Positions 1-5,643 of a DNA stretch of 5,801 bases are shown piece after piece. The translations under genes and the position numbers were made by a program. The notes under the pieces were generated by a model. It searched no databases, was not told the origin of the DNA, and worked only from the letters and a program-made list of their open reading frames with translations. The stretch covers positions 1 to 5,801 of the forward strand of contig CAOSOP010000043.1 in the NCBI GenBank assembly GCA_948525355.1, given 5' to 3'. The stretch is from an uncultured Bacilli bacterium. GTDB lineage: Bacteria; Bacillota_I; Bacilli_A; RFN20; CAG-288. Every line of letters begins with the position of its first letter. Position 1 is the stretch's first letter.

Positions 1-82
1 GGCGAGATACAAAAGCACCAAAGCGAACAGCAAAGCTTAACTTATTGTAATGAGAAAAGTCGTATAAATTAGTTTGTAATAT
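1..82. other. Left edge, unassigned; possible 3' tail of an upstream gene
   Basis: The first 72 bases are slightly richer in G and C than what follows. They are open in + frame 1 up to a TAG at 70-72, while + frame 2 closes at 38-40 and + frame 3 at 46-48. Any of these could be the last codons of a gene that begins before the window, but the visible 12 to 23 residues show no recognisable motif, so none is called. No terminator hairpin with a T-tract is seen before the regulator gene. Two copies of TTGTAAT (45-51 and 74-80) lie here and are discussed with the regulator's promoter. Confidence 0.2.
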
Positions 83-91
83 ATGTGTTTA

Positions 92-120
92 ATTACAATT
101 TGTGTGTTTTTTGATATAAT
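92..120 (+). promoter_or_regulatory. Sigma-A-like promoter of the LytTR regulator gene
   Basis: A perfect TATAAT box (115-120) lies 17 bp downstream of ATTACA (92-97, four of six matches to TTGACA). The expected transcription start, 6 to 9 bases after the -10 box, is about 126-129. That coincides with the ATG at 128, so the mRNA would be leaderless or nearly so. This fits the lack of any Shine-Dalgarno sequence in front of that ATG. The ATTACAA at 92-98 is the reverse complement of the TTGTAAT at 74-80, so the -35 box lies within a small inverted repeat that could be a regulatory site. No experimental support is available. Confidence 0.5.
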
Positions 121-127
121 TACCGTA

Positions 128-574
128 ATGAAAATTAATTTAAAAGAAAACAAGAATAAGAACGATATTGAAATTCTTATAGAATATCCCGAAATGTGTG
201 AAACCGTATGCCGCATAGAAACGGCAATAAAATCGGTCGATAATATTGTCCGCTGCCTAGATGATGACGGAAGAATTTGTTTTGTGCGCGTATCAGATAT
301 TTATTATATCGAAAGTGTAGAAAAACAAGTTTTTGTTTATACGAGTGATAAAGTTTATCGTACTGAATTGTTTTTATATCAATTTGTCAAAAAACTATAT
401 CATTTCGGTTTTGAGCAAATAAGTAAATCTTGTATTCTTAACTTAAACACTATGGTCAGCGTCAAAGCAATTTTTAACTCAAAAATGGAAGCTCTGCTTG
501 AAAACGGTGAAAAGGTAATTATATCGAGAAACTTTATTCCCGCAATTAAAAAGCGGTTGGAGAAAATGTTATGA
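128..574 (+). CDS. LytTR-domain transcriptional regulator without receiver domain
   Basis: A 148-residue DNA-binding regulator. Residues 1-45 form a short N-terminal segment. Residues 46-146 are a LytTR domain, with the typical VSDIYYIESVEKQVFVYT strand region (55-72), the FEQISKSCILNLNTM segment (95-109) and the LLENGEKVIISRNF end (123-136), including the conserved Ser-Arg at 133-134. There is no phosphoacceptor receiver domain, so this is not a classical response regulator such as AgrA. Its size and layout match the regulators of LytTR regulatory systems (HdrR and BrsR of S. mutans), which are held inactive by a membrane partner. The ATG at 128 was chosen because MKI-type starts are usual in this family. 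The frame is open back to an ATG at 83, but those 15 residues are hydrophobic and atypical and also lack a ribosome site. The gene overlaps the DUF3021 gene by 4 nt, implying translational coupling. Probable targets are the repeats at 1041-1079 and possibly its own promoter. The family call is firm; the target is inferred. Confidence 0.9.
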   Translation: MKINLKENKNKNDIEILIEYPEMCETVCRIETAIKSVDNIVRCLDDDGRICFVRVSDIYYIESVEKQVFVYTSDKVYRTELFLYQFVKKLYHFGFEQISKSCILNLNTMVSVKAIFNSKMEALLENGEKVIISRNFIPAIKKRLEKML

Positions 575-1011
575 AAAAACAAATATTTAATTTAATTAAG
601 CGCCTGCTTACAAATACACTTGCAACAACCGCATTGAGTATATTTTTAATGAGTATTATTGCCATTATAAAAGGCTTTACATTAATGACATTAGTTGCGC
701 CTTTTCAGATATTACTTGTGAATTTTTTAGCGCATATTGGTTTTGTATTGTTTGACAAAATAAACATGAAATATAAAATAATCAACTACACAATAATGTT
801 CGTTTATCTAATGGGCATAATATTGGGTTTCGGCTTTTTATTCGATTGGTTTGTCGTAAACGAAATTTGGATTGTGTGTGTAGTCGGAGCTGTCGTATTT
901 ATTTTTGCTATCGTTATGGATATTATAAAAATAAGCCGAGATGCAAAGGAAATAAACGCAAGTTTAGACAAGTTACGAAATCGAAAAAATAACAGCGATA
1001 AATCAAACTAA
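571..1011 (+). CDS. DUF3021 family membrane protein, probable inhibitor of the LytTR regulator
   Basis: A 146-residue integral membrane protein with four predicted helices at about 15-34, 40-61, 71-92 and 98-118. The N-terminus is basic (MKKQ...KR), and the charged C-terminal tail (about 119-146, ISRDAKEINASLDKLRNRK) should lie in the cytoplasm. The length, the four-helix plan and the DAKEIN..L ending are typical of DUF3021 proteins. In LytTR regulatory systems the gene just after the LytTR gene encodes a small membrane protein that restrains the regulator, as HdrM and BrsM do in S. mutans; the same role is inferred here. The start ATG overlaps the regulator's TGA (ATGA, 571-574). GGAG at 559-562 lies 8 nt ahead, inside the upstream gene, so the two are co-translated. 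The signal sensed is unknown. It has no catalytic motif and is not an ABC permease. Confidence 0.82.
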   Translation: MKKQIFNLIKRLLTNTLATTALSIFLMSIIAIIKGFTLMTLVAPFQILLVNFLAHIGFVLFDKINMKYKIINYTIMFVYLMGIILGFGFLFDWFVVNEIWIVCVVGAVVFIFAIVMDIIKISRDAKEINASLDKLRNRKNNSDKSN

Positions 1012-1040
1012 ATTTAAGAGACTTTGAATTTCATACCCCT

Positions 1041-1079
1041 TTTTGTAACTTGGTATTCTGCTTTTGTAAGTTAGCATTC
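1041..1079 (+). promoter_or_regulatory. Tandem LytTR-type binding site, 21-bp period
   Basis: Two 18-bp direct repeats at 1041-1058 (TTTTGTAACTTGGTATTC) and 1062-1079 (TTTTGTAAGTTAGCATTC) agree at 15 of 18 positions and are exactly 21 bp apart, two helical turns. Within them, TAACTTGGT (1046-1054) and TAAGTTAGC (1067-1075) each match eight of nine positions of the AgrA/LytTR consensus (T/A)(A/C)(C/A)GTTN(A/G)(T/G), with the 12-bp gap usual for that family. The second copy ends 6 bp before the -35 box of the CPBP gene, a position suited to activation. The likely ligand is the regulator encoded about 900 bp upstream. Confidence 0.72.
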
Positions 1080-1085
1080 GTAGCG

Positions 1086-1114
1086 TTGCTTTTGAATTTT
1101 ATAGCAATTATAAT
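1086..1114 (+). promoter_or_regulatory. Promoter of the CPBP gene
   Basis: TTGCTT (1086-1091, three of six matches to the -35 consensus) and a perfect TATAAT (1109-1114) are separated by 17 bp. A weak -35 box directly preceded by activator-type repeats is what a positively controlled promoter looks like. Transcription would start near 1121, giving a leader of about 25 nt that contains the AGGAG at 1133-1137. The CPBP gene can therefore be transcribed separately from the regulator pair, although read-through from upstream is not excluded because no terminator lies between 1012 and 1040. Confidence 0.65.
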
Positions 1115-1132
1115 TAGAAAGATCATTTTAAT

Positions 1133-1137
1133 AGGAG
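1133..1137 (+). promoter_or_regulatory. Ribosome binding site fixing the CPBP start
   Basis: AGGAG lies 8 nt before the ATG at 1146, which is optimal. The frame stays open upstream to a TTG at 1050, but that codon falls inside the direct repeats and upstream of the promoter, and it has no Shine-Dalgarno sequence. This decides for 1146. Confidence 0.85.
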
Positions 1138-1145
1138 CAACTTGT

Positions 1146-2057
1146 ATGAATACGCTAACTAACGAAAAAAAAGACGGAATTAAAATCATTTTATCTATTA
1201 TAACCATCTATGCGGTTTGCTTGATATTCCGTTGCTTGGAATATTTTTTAATACGCACCGACCAAACATTTTTCGGTGAAGCCTTTATTCATAAGTTGTT
1301 GGGAATAGCGGTTTGTTTTTTAATGTTATTCTTTTTTCATATTAAACCATCCGAAGCGGGCTTTTGTGTTCGCCGTGCGCCTAAATACTTACTCTGTGGA
1401 TCAATACTCGGAATATCGGTTTACATTTTAGCCTATGGCATAGAATTGATAATTCTTGCCGCGACGGGTAAATCACCGTTTATACAGTTTTATGTAACAA
1501 GTTATTCTGTTGACGGTAATATGGGAAATCAAACGGGCTTTGTTTTTTTCGTCCTCTGTATTTTAGGAAACATTATAAATGTAGTTATGGAAGAAGGCAT
1601 TTTCCGCGGATTGGTTTTGAAATTAACAGAAAAGAAGTATAATTTTTTAATTGCCGTAATTATATCTTCTGTATTGTTCGGTTTATGGCATTTAATTGCG
1701 CCTATACGCAGTTATATTGACGGTGAGCGTAGTTTGTCCAGTATGTTTATGATGATGCTAATGCTGTTTTTTGCAACGGGAATTACGGGAGCAAAGTTTT
1801 GTTTATTGGCAAAAATGACAGGCTCATTATGGCTACCTATGGCTGATCACTTTATTAATAATACAATAGTTAATATTTTGCATATCGGCTCGGCAAGTGG
1901 CGTTGACGAATTGCAAACAATACGAGTAGCGATTGCGCAAGCAACATCTTTCATAATCGTCTTAATTATTTTTATCAAGGGAAAATATTATAAAAAACCT
2001 TCTTTTGAAGTTTCTACGTTCGAATGCAATGACAATGCAACTATGGGCGAAAAATAA
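1146..2057 (+). CDS. CPBP family intramembrane metalloprotease (CAAX protease/Abi)
   Basis: A 303-residue polytopic membrane protein with about eight hydrophobic segments (near 11-30, 48-65, 82-106, 130-148, 166-183, 198-220, 222-245 and 262-278) and a polar C-terminal tail of about 25 residues. The CPBP signature is complete: EEGIFRG at 149-155 (the EExxxR motif, with Glu149, Glu150 and Arg154), FGLWHL at 178-183 (the FxxxH motif, with His182), and the third motif around DHFINN at 234-239 (His235, Asn238/Asn239). All expected active-site residues are present, so it should be a working glutamate/histidine intramembrane protease. In Bacillota, relatives act in bacteriocin maturation or self-immunity, peptide-pheromone processing or anti-sigma-factor cleavage; the substrate here cannot be told. 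No precursor peptide gene is recognisable next to it. Its own promoter with LytTR-type repeats suggests that it is the output gene of the upstream regulatory pair. Confidence 0.9.
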   Translation: MNTLTNEKKDGIKIILSIITIYAVCLIFRCLEYFLIRTDQTFFGEAFIHKLLGIAVCFLMLFFFHIKPSEAGFCVRRAPKYLLCGSILGISVYILAYGIELIILAATGKSPFIQFYVTSYSVDGNMGNQTGFVFFVLCILGNIINVVMEEGIFRGLVLKLTEKKYNFLIAVIISSVLFGLWHLIAPIRSYIDGERSLSSMFMMMLMLFFATGITGAKFCLLAKMTGSLWLPMADHFINNTIVNILHIGSASGVDELQTIRVAIAQATSFIIVLIIFIKGKYYKKPSFEVSTFECNDNATMGEK

Positions 2058-2325
2058 TGATTTATGCCTTGTGAAAAAAGCACAATATACCATTGAGTAA
2101 ACTTATCGAAATAGGAAGTGAGGACAAGAGTATTCTTATTCGGCAAAACCAACAATGCAATGTATAATTTGCGGTTATTATTAATTAATAGTATGCGGCA
2201 TGAATAAAATGTAATAATTTGTGAAAACTGTGTAGTTCATTAATCAGCAAAAATCGATTTAATAAGACAAATTACAACACAAGCATTTCAATAGTAACAA
2301 AAAATGAAGCAAAAGAAGTTAATTT
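2058..2325. other. Intergenic region without recognisable gene
   Basis: About 270 nt between the CPBP stop and the Fic operator region. There is no convincing coding frame. A short + strand frame starting with GTG at 2118 (about 29 codons, ending at a TAA near 2206) has an atypical start and no known motif. A 12-bp perfect palindrome, TATTAATTAATA, is at 2179-2190, but it is pure A/T and is not followed by a T-tract. No clear intrinsic terminator for the CPBP gene is seen. The stretch could hold decayed coding sequence or an unrecognised small RNA, but nothing can be claimed. Confidence 0.35.
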
Positions 2326-2369
2326 AATAGTTATCGTTCATTTTCTATTTAAAATGAACGACAACTATT
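2326..2369. repeat. 19-bp inverted repeat, likely operator of the Fic gene
   Basis: The left arm AATAGTTATCGTTCATTTT (2326-2344) and the right arm AAAATGAACGACAACTATT (2351-2369) are reverse complements except at one position (A2333 against C2362), around a 6-nt spacer. The right arm ends inside the TTGACA -35 box at 2368-2373, so a protein bound here would block RNA polymerase. No T-tract follows either arm, which argues against a terminator. Because it lies upstream of the predicted transcription start, it would not be part of the Fic mRNA and so acts as DNA. Possible ligands are the Fic protein itself, through its C-terminal winged helix, or an unlinked repressor. Confidence 0.65.
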
Positions 2370-2394
2370 GACAATTAATGTGGAAAGGTATAAT
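2368..2394 (+). promoter_or_regulatory. Promoter of the Fic gene
   Basis: A perfect TTGACA (2368-2373) and a perfect TATAAT (2389-2394) are spaced by 15 bp, shorter than the preferred 17. The alternative -10 TAATAT (2391-2396) gives 17 bp spacing. Transcription would start near 2401, just before the AGGAG at 2410-2414. Intrinsically strong boxes combined with an overlapping palindrome point to a promoter that is normally repressed. Confidence 0.7.
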
Positions 2395-2424
2395 ATGTTA
2401 ATTAAGAATAGGAGAAATTAATTT

Positions 2425-3648
2425 ATGTCATATAAATCTTTGTATAGGTTGTATTTGATGAACAATGACGATGTTTTTAGTAACATTTATAAGAATAGAT
2501 TTAATTCTGATTCTACAATTAAATTTGATTTATATATAAATGATTATCAATCTTTTTTCTATTATGATAAAGAGATAATGGCTTTAGTAGCTAGTATCAG
2601 GGACTATGATTATCGAATAAATGAGATCTTTTCTTCTTTTCCAGATATCGCTAAAGAAGAATATACAAGAAAATCACTAATCGATGAAGTGGAATATACG
2701 AATCAAATTGAGGGAGTTGTTTCTACTAGGAAAGATATTAATGATTTGATAAAGGAAATAGAAAATAAATCGAAAGCAAAAAATCGTTTTGAGGGAATAG
2801 TTAATAAATATTTTTTATTAAATAAAGAAGAACTTGAAATTAATAACTCAAGTGATATTAGAAAAATTTATGATGAAATGTTAATTAATGAAATAGAAGC
2901 CGAAGATAAAAAAAATATACCCGATGGTAGGGTTTTCAGAAAAGACACGGTTAATGTGTATAGCACTTCTGGAAATGTCATACATGAAGGTTTATTTCCT
3001 GAAGCAAAGATAGTTGACTATATGGATAAAGCAATAGATATTTTAAATAATTCATCTATTGATATTTTAATAAGAGTATCCTTATTTCACTACTTTTTTG
3101 GCTTTATTCATCCATTTTATGATGGAAACGGTCGACTTAACCGATTCATTTCAAGTTATGTATTATCAAAGCACTTTAACGACATTATTGGATTTAGGTT
3201 AAGTATGACGATTAAAGAAAACTTATCTCAGTATTATGATGCTTTTAAGTTTACTAATGATATAAGGAATAGAGCTGATATTTCTACTTTTGTTTATGAG
3301 TTTTTATGTATTATTTTAGAGTCTTACAAGAAAACTGAAATATATGCTTTGAACAAAAGTAGAATCTTTAAAAAATATGATGACATTTTAAGCAGTATAT
3401 CTGTGTTTGATAAACATAAGGATGCAGATTATATAAGAGGATTGTTGTTTATTTTGATACAGGCCAGCATTTTTGGCGATTTTGGTTTAACAAAAGCGGA
3501 CATATGCAAAATAATGAAAAAAGGAAATACTAAGGTGTCATCCTATTTAAGTGAATTAAGAAGATATGACTTTTGTGAAGAAGCAAGGAGCGGAAAAAGC
3601 CATTATTTTAAAGCAAATTTAGAAGAGATGGATAAATACGAAAACTAA
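2425..3648 (+). CDS. Fic family protein (predicted AMP-transferase) with C-terminal winged-helix domain
   Basis: A 407-residue soluble protein. The Fic core motif HPFYDGNGRLNR is at 229-240, with catalytic His229, Asp233 and the phosphate-binding GNGR at 234-237, so it should be able to transfer AMP from ATP, or another nucleotide moiety, to protein side chains. TNQIEG at 92-97 fits the inhibitory (S/T)xxxE(G/N) motif. Being N-terminal and in the same chain, it makes this a class II, self-inhibited Fic protein, with Glu96 as the predicted blocking residue. The flap region is about 168-200. Residues about 335-395 look like a winged helix (FGLTKADICKIMKKGNTK followed by VSSYLSELRRYDF). The target protein is unknown. 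AGGAG at 2410-2414 lies 10 nt before the ATG. No antitoxin gene of the FicA/Phd type adjoins it, as expected for class II. Upstream is a promoter with an overlapping palindrome, downstream a strong terminator, so the gene is monocistronic. The family call is firm; autoregulation is inferred. Confidence 0.92.
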   Translation: MSYKSLYRLYLMNNDDVFSNIYKNRFNSDSTIKFDLYINDYQSFFYYDKEIMALVASIRDYDYRINEIFSSFPDIAKEEYTRKSLIDEVEYTNQIEGVVSTRKDINDLIKEIENKSKAKNRFEGIVNKYFLLNKEELEINNSSDIRKIYDEMLINEIEAEDKKNIPDGRVFRKDTVNVYSTSGNVIHEGLFPEAKIVDYMDKAIDILNNSSIDILIRVSLFHYFFGFIHPFYDGNGRLNRFISSYVLSKHFNDIIGFRLSMTIKENLSQYYDAFKFTNDIRNRADISTFVYEFLCIILESYKKTEIYALNKSRIFKKYDDILSSISVFDKHKDADYIRGLLFILIQASIFGDFGLTKADICKIMKKGNTKVSSYLSELRRYDFCEEARSGKSHYFKANLEEMDKYEN

Positions 3649-3679
3649 TTAAAAGGTAGATGTAATTTGCGTTTTTAAG

Positions 3680-3727
3680 GCGTTTTTACATAAAGTGGTT
3701 CCACTTTATGTAAAAATGCTCTTTTTT
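3680..3727 (+). terminator. Intrinsic terminator of the Fic gene
   Basis: The arms at 3680-3698 and 3701-3719 pair over 19 positions (one G-U pair at 3682/3717) around a TT centre. TTTTTT follows at 3722-3727 in the + direction. It lies about 30 nt after the Fic stop codon. The left arm also contains a run of T, and the stem is nearly a perfect palindrome, but on the - strand no uninterrupted T-tract follows it, so it acts mainly on + transcripts. Confidence 0.8.
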
Positions 3728-3798
3728 GTCAACTTGAGAGGTGGTCTTATCGCCGCTTAATTCTATTTAGTTTTTTATTTAAAAAAGTGAATAAATAC

Positions 3799-3835
3799 AA
3801 AAAAGACTATTAATTTTATGTCATTAATAGTCTTT
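3799..3835 (-). terminator. Intrinsic terminator of the aminopeptidase operon
   Basis: On the - strand, a 13-bp perfect stem (3835-3823 with 3814-3802) encloses an 8-nt loop, and the T-run complementary to 3804-3799 lies at its foot. It starts 5 nt beyond the aminopeptidase stop codon. With the + strand terminator at 3680-3727 it separates two convergent transcription units. Confidence 0.8.
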
Positions 3836-3840
3836 AAGTT

Positions 3841-5628
3841 TTATTCTTTAATTACTGGTTCACATAGCCCTTTTAAGAATGCTTTGTGTTCTTCGTCAAG
3901 TAAAGGACTTAACTTATAATATACCCATTCGTGATATCCATTGAGATATTCGATTTCTTCATTGGTTAACAAATCTAACATGAGATATTTTGTTTCAATT
4001 GGACAACAAGTTATACATTCAAATGTTAAGAAGTTTCCATTATTATTTGAACCATATGGAACTGTTACAATTTCGTTTTCAATTCTTATGCCATATTCTT
4101 TTTCTTTATAGACACCAGGTTCAACAGTTGTAACAATGTTTAATGCATAGAAATAAGGTATTTTATTTTTATCTTTAATGTAGTATCTAAATGCATTAGG
4201 TCCTTCGTGAACGCCTAGCATGTAGCCTACACCATGACCTGTACCACATTGATAGTCTAATCCTTCACGCCACATAATCTCTCTAGCTTTCATATCTAAT
4301 GTCATGCCAGAGCATCCTTCTAAGAAAACAGATGTTGATAAGCTTATTAAAGATTTTAATGTTAGTGTATAGTTTCTTCTTATTTCTTCACTTGGATCAT
4401 TAAATAAGAAAGTTCTTGTTATATCGGTAGTACCACCATAGTATTGTCCTCCAGAATCAACGAGAATAAGGTGACTGTTTTTATCAAGCTTGGAAGATTT
4501 TTCTTTGGTAGGTGCATAATGCATCATAGCAGCATTTCCATCAACGGCGACGATTGAGTCAAATGATAAATCAAAACAACGTTTATTCTCTAAGCGGAAG
4601 TTAGCTAAAACTTCAGCCAATTGGTGTTCTGTTAAACCATCATTACTATGTTCATAGAGGTATTTAATGAACTTTACCATCGCAACACCATCTAGAATAT
4701 GAGTCTCGTGAATATTTTTCATTTCGATAGGATCTTTTACTATTTTATTCAATTCAACTGGAATAGGACCGTTTATCGAATGATTTATTTTATTAGCAAT
4801 AGCAAGATTTGTACTTGCTGGATCATATAAAATAGATAGTTCTTGTACCAAAGTAAGGAAAGAATAAATCTCTTCATAATCATGAATTGTTACATCTTTA
4901 AGTTCAATACCTTCGATTTTGCTTTTATCGATGAATAAATGTGTTGCAGAAAGATCTATATACACGAATGCATAGAAAACAGGTGTATGTCTTATATCAT
5001 TACCACGAAGGTTTAATAAATAAGCGATTTGTGCTAAATCAGTGATTAAGCAACCATCCATATCACCAGAATTAATTAAAAACTGACGAAGCTTAGCTAT
5101 TCTTTCTTCACGAGTTACACTTGTCAAATCGGGAGTTACTTCCCAAACTTTATCAGTTCCTTTTTCTAGTTGGAATGGTAAAAGGCTAGAAAAGTTTTCA
5201 TCGATAATGTCATCGAAAACAGTTAAAGGATTGCCACTATCATAAAATTTCATAGCTTCTTTAACTGAAACTCTTTTAAAGTCAAATGCTAATGGATATA
5301 AATTGTTCTTTGCAACAAGTTCAGAGGGTGATAAAGATTCAAAGCCTAAACCTTCAGCTGGTTTTACTAATGTAACCTCAGAATCTTTGAGTTCTTCTTC
5401 AGCTTGAATAAAATATCTTCCATCAGTAAATAAATAAGCAGCATCTTGAGTGACAAGTAATGTTCCATCAGTTCCAGTAAAAGGGCAATAGAATAGTCTT
5501 TCACTTAGATATACATCAGGAACATTTTCTGAATTGTGTTCATCACTTGGAGTTATGTAATAAGCCTTGATTCCTTTTCTTTTTAATTCAGATTGTAACT
5601 TTTTTAAATTAGTAACTGTATTTTTCAT
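3841..5628 (-). CDS. pepP: Xaa-Pro aminopeptidase (aminopeptidase P, peptidase family M24B)
   Basis: A 595-residue cytoplasmic metallopeptidase, with no signal peptide, that removes an N-terminal residue preceding proline. It has the long XPNPEP1-like layout: two creatinase-type N-terminal domains (about 5-140 and 165-305), the M24 'pita-bread' catalytic domain (about 312-525) and a C-terminal M24_C segment (about 535-595, with PIETKYLMLDLLTNEEIEYLN at its start). All five metal ligands are visible: Asp391 in VDSGGQY, Asp402 in TTDITRTF, His465 in GTGHGVGY, Glu503 in TVEPGVY and Glu517 in IRIENE. His370 and His474 are the usual substrate-site histidines. The enzyme is therefore complete and probably uses two Mn ions. 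AGAGG lies 5 nt upstream of the ATG. It follows proS by 15 nt, so the two are probably co-transcribed. The pepP symbol is used for activity; the protein is longer than E. coli PepP. Codon choice is A/T-ending throughout, as expected of a resident core gene. Confidence 0.93.
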   Translation of the reverse strand: MKNTVTNLKKLQSELKRKGIKAYYITPSDEHNSENVPDVYLSERLFYCPFTGTDGTLLVTQDAAYLFTDGRYFIQAEEELKDSEVTLVKPAEGLGFESLSPSELVAKNNLYPLAFDFKRVSVKEAMKFYDSGNPLTVFDDIIDENFSSLLPFQLEKGTDKVWEVTPDLTSVTREERIAKLRQFLINSGDMDGCLITDLAQIAYLLNLRGNDIRHTPVFYAFVYIDLSATHLFIDKSKIEGIELKDVTIHDYEEIYSFLTLVQELSILYDPASTNLAIANKINHSINGPIPVELNKIVKDPIEMKNIHETHILDGVAMVKFIKYLYEHSNDGLTEHQLAEVLANFRLENKRCFDLSFDSIVAVDGNAAMMHYAPTKEKSSKLDKNSHLILVDSGGQYYGGTTDITRTFLFNDPSEEIRRNYTLTLKSLISLSTSVFLEGCSGMTLDMKAREIMWREGLDYQCGTGHGVGYMLGVHEGPNAFRYYIKDKNKIPYFYALNIVTTVEPGVYKEKEYGIRIENEIVTVPYGSNNNGNFLTFECITCCPIETKYLMLDLLTNEEIEYLNGYHEWVYYKLSPLLDEEHKAFLKGLCEPVIKE

Positions 5629-5633
5629 ATTTT

Positions 5634-5638
5634 CCTCT
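5634..5638 (-). promoter_or_regulatory. Ribosome binding site of the aminopeptidase gene
   Basis: Read on the - strand, AGAGGAAA precedes the ATG at 5628, with AGAGG 5 nt away. It sits in the short gap after the proS stop codon, with no room for a separate promoter of usual size, which supports a proS-pepP operon. Confidence 0.75.
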
Positions 5639-5643
5639 TTCTA

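Noticed and set aside
83..127. A longer LytTR regulator starting at ATG 83
   Set aside because: The 15 extra residues are hydrophobic and overlap the -35/-10 boxes, with no Shine-Dalgarno sequence. The family usually starts at an MKI-like sequence, as found at 128.
400..582. Open frame of 60 codons on the - strand
   Set aside because: It lies wholly opposite the well-supported LytTR coding region, has no ribosome site or recognisable motif, and is a by-product of the opposite strand.
1050..1145. A longer CPBP protein starting at TTG 1050, with 32 extra residues
   Set aside because: The extension would be encoded by the direct repeats and the promoter itself, has no ribosome site, and is not needed for the family fold. 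The ATG at 1146 has AGGAG at ideal spacing.
2179..2190. Perfect palindrome TATTAATTAATA
   Set aside because: All A/T, low complexity, no T-tract after it and no promoter at a suitable distance, so chance is the better explanation.
2118..2206. Short + strand frame of about 29 codons in the intergenic region
   Set aside because: GTG start, no known family, and a length expected by chance. It may be a remnant, but nothing supports a gene.
2165..3671. TAATTTGCG at 2165-2173 and again at 3663-3671, flanking the Fic gene like a target-site duplication
   Set aside because: A 9-base match in AT-rich DNA is expected many times in a window of this size. No terminal inverted repeats or transposase or integrase gene accompany it.
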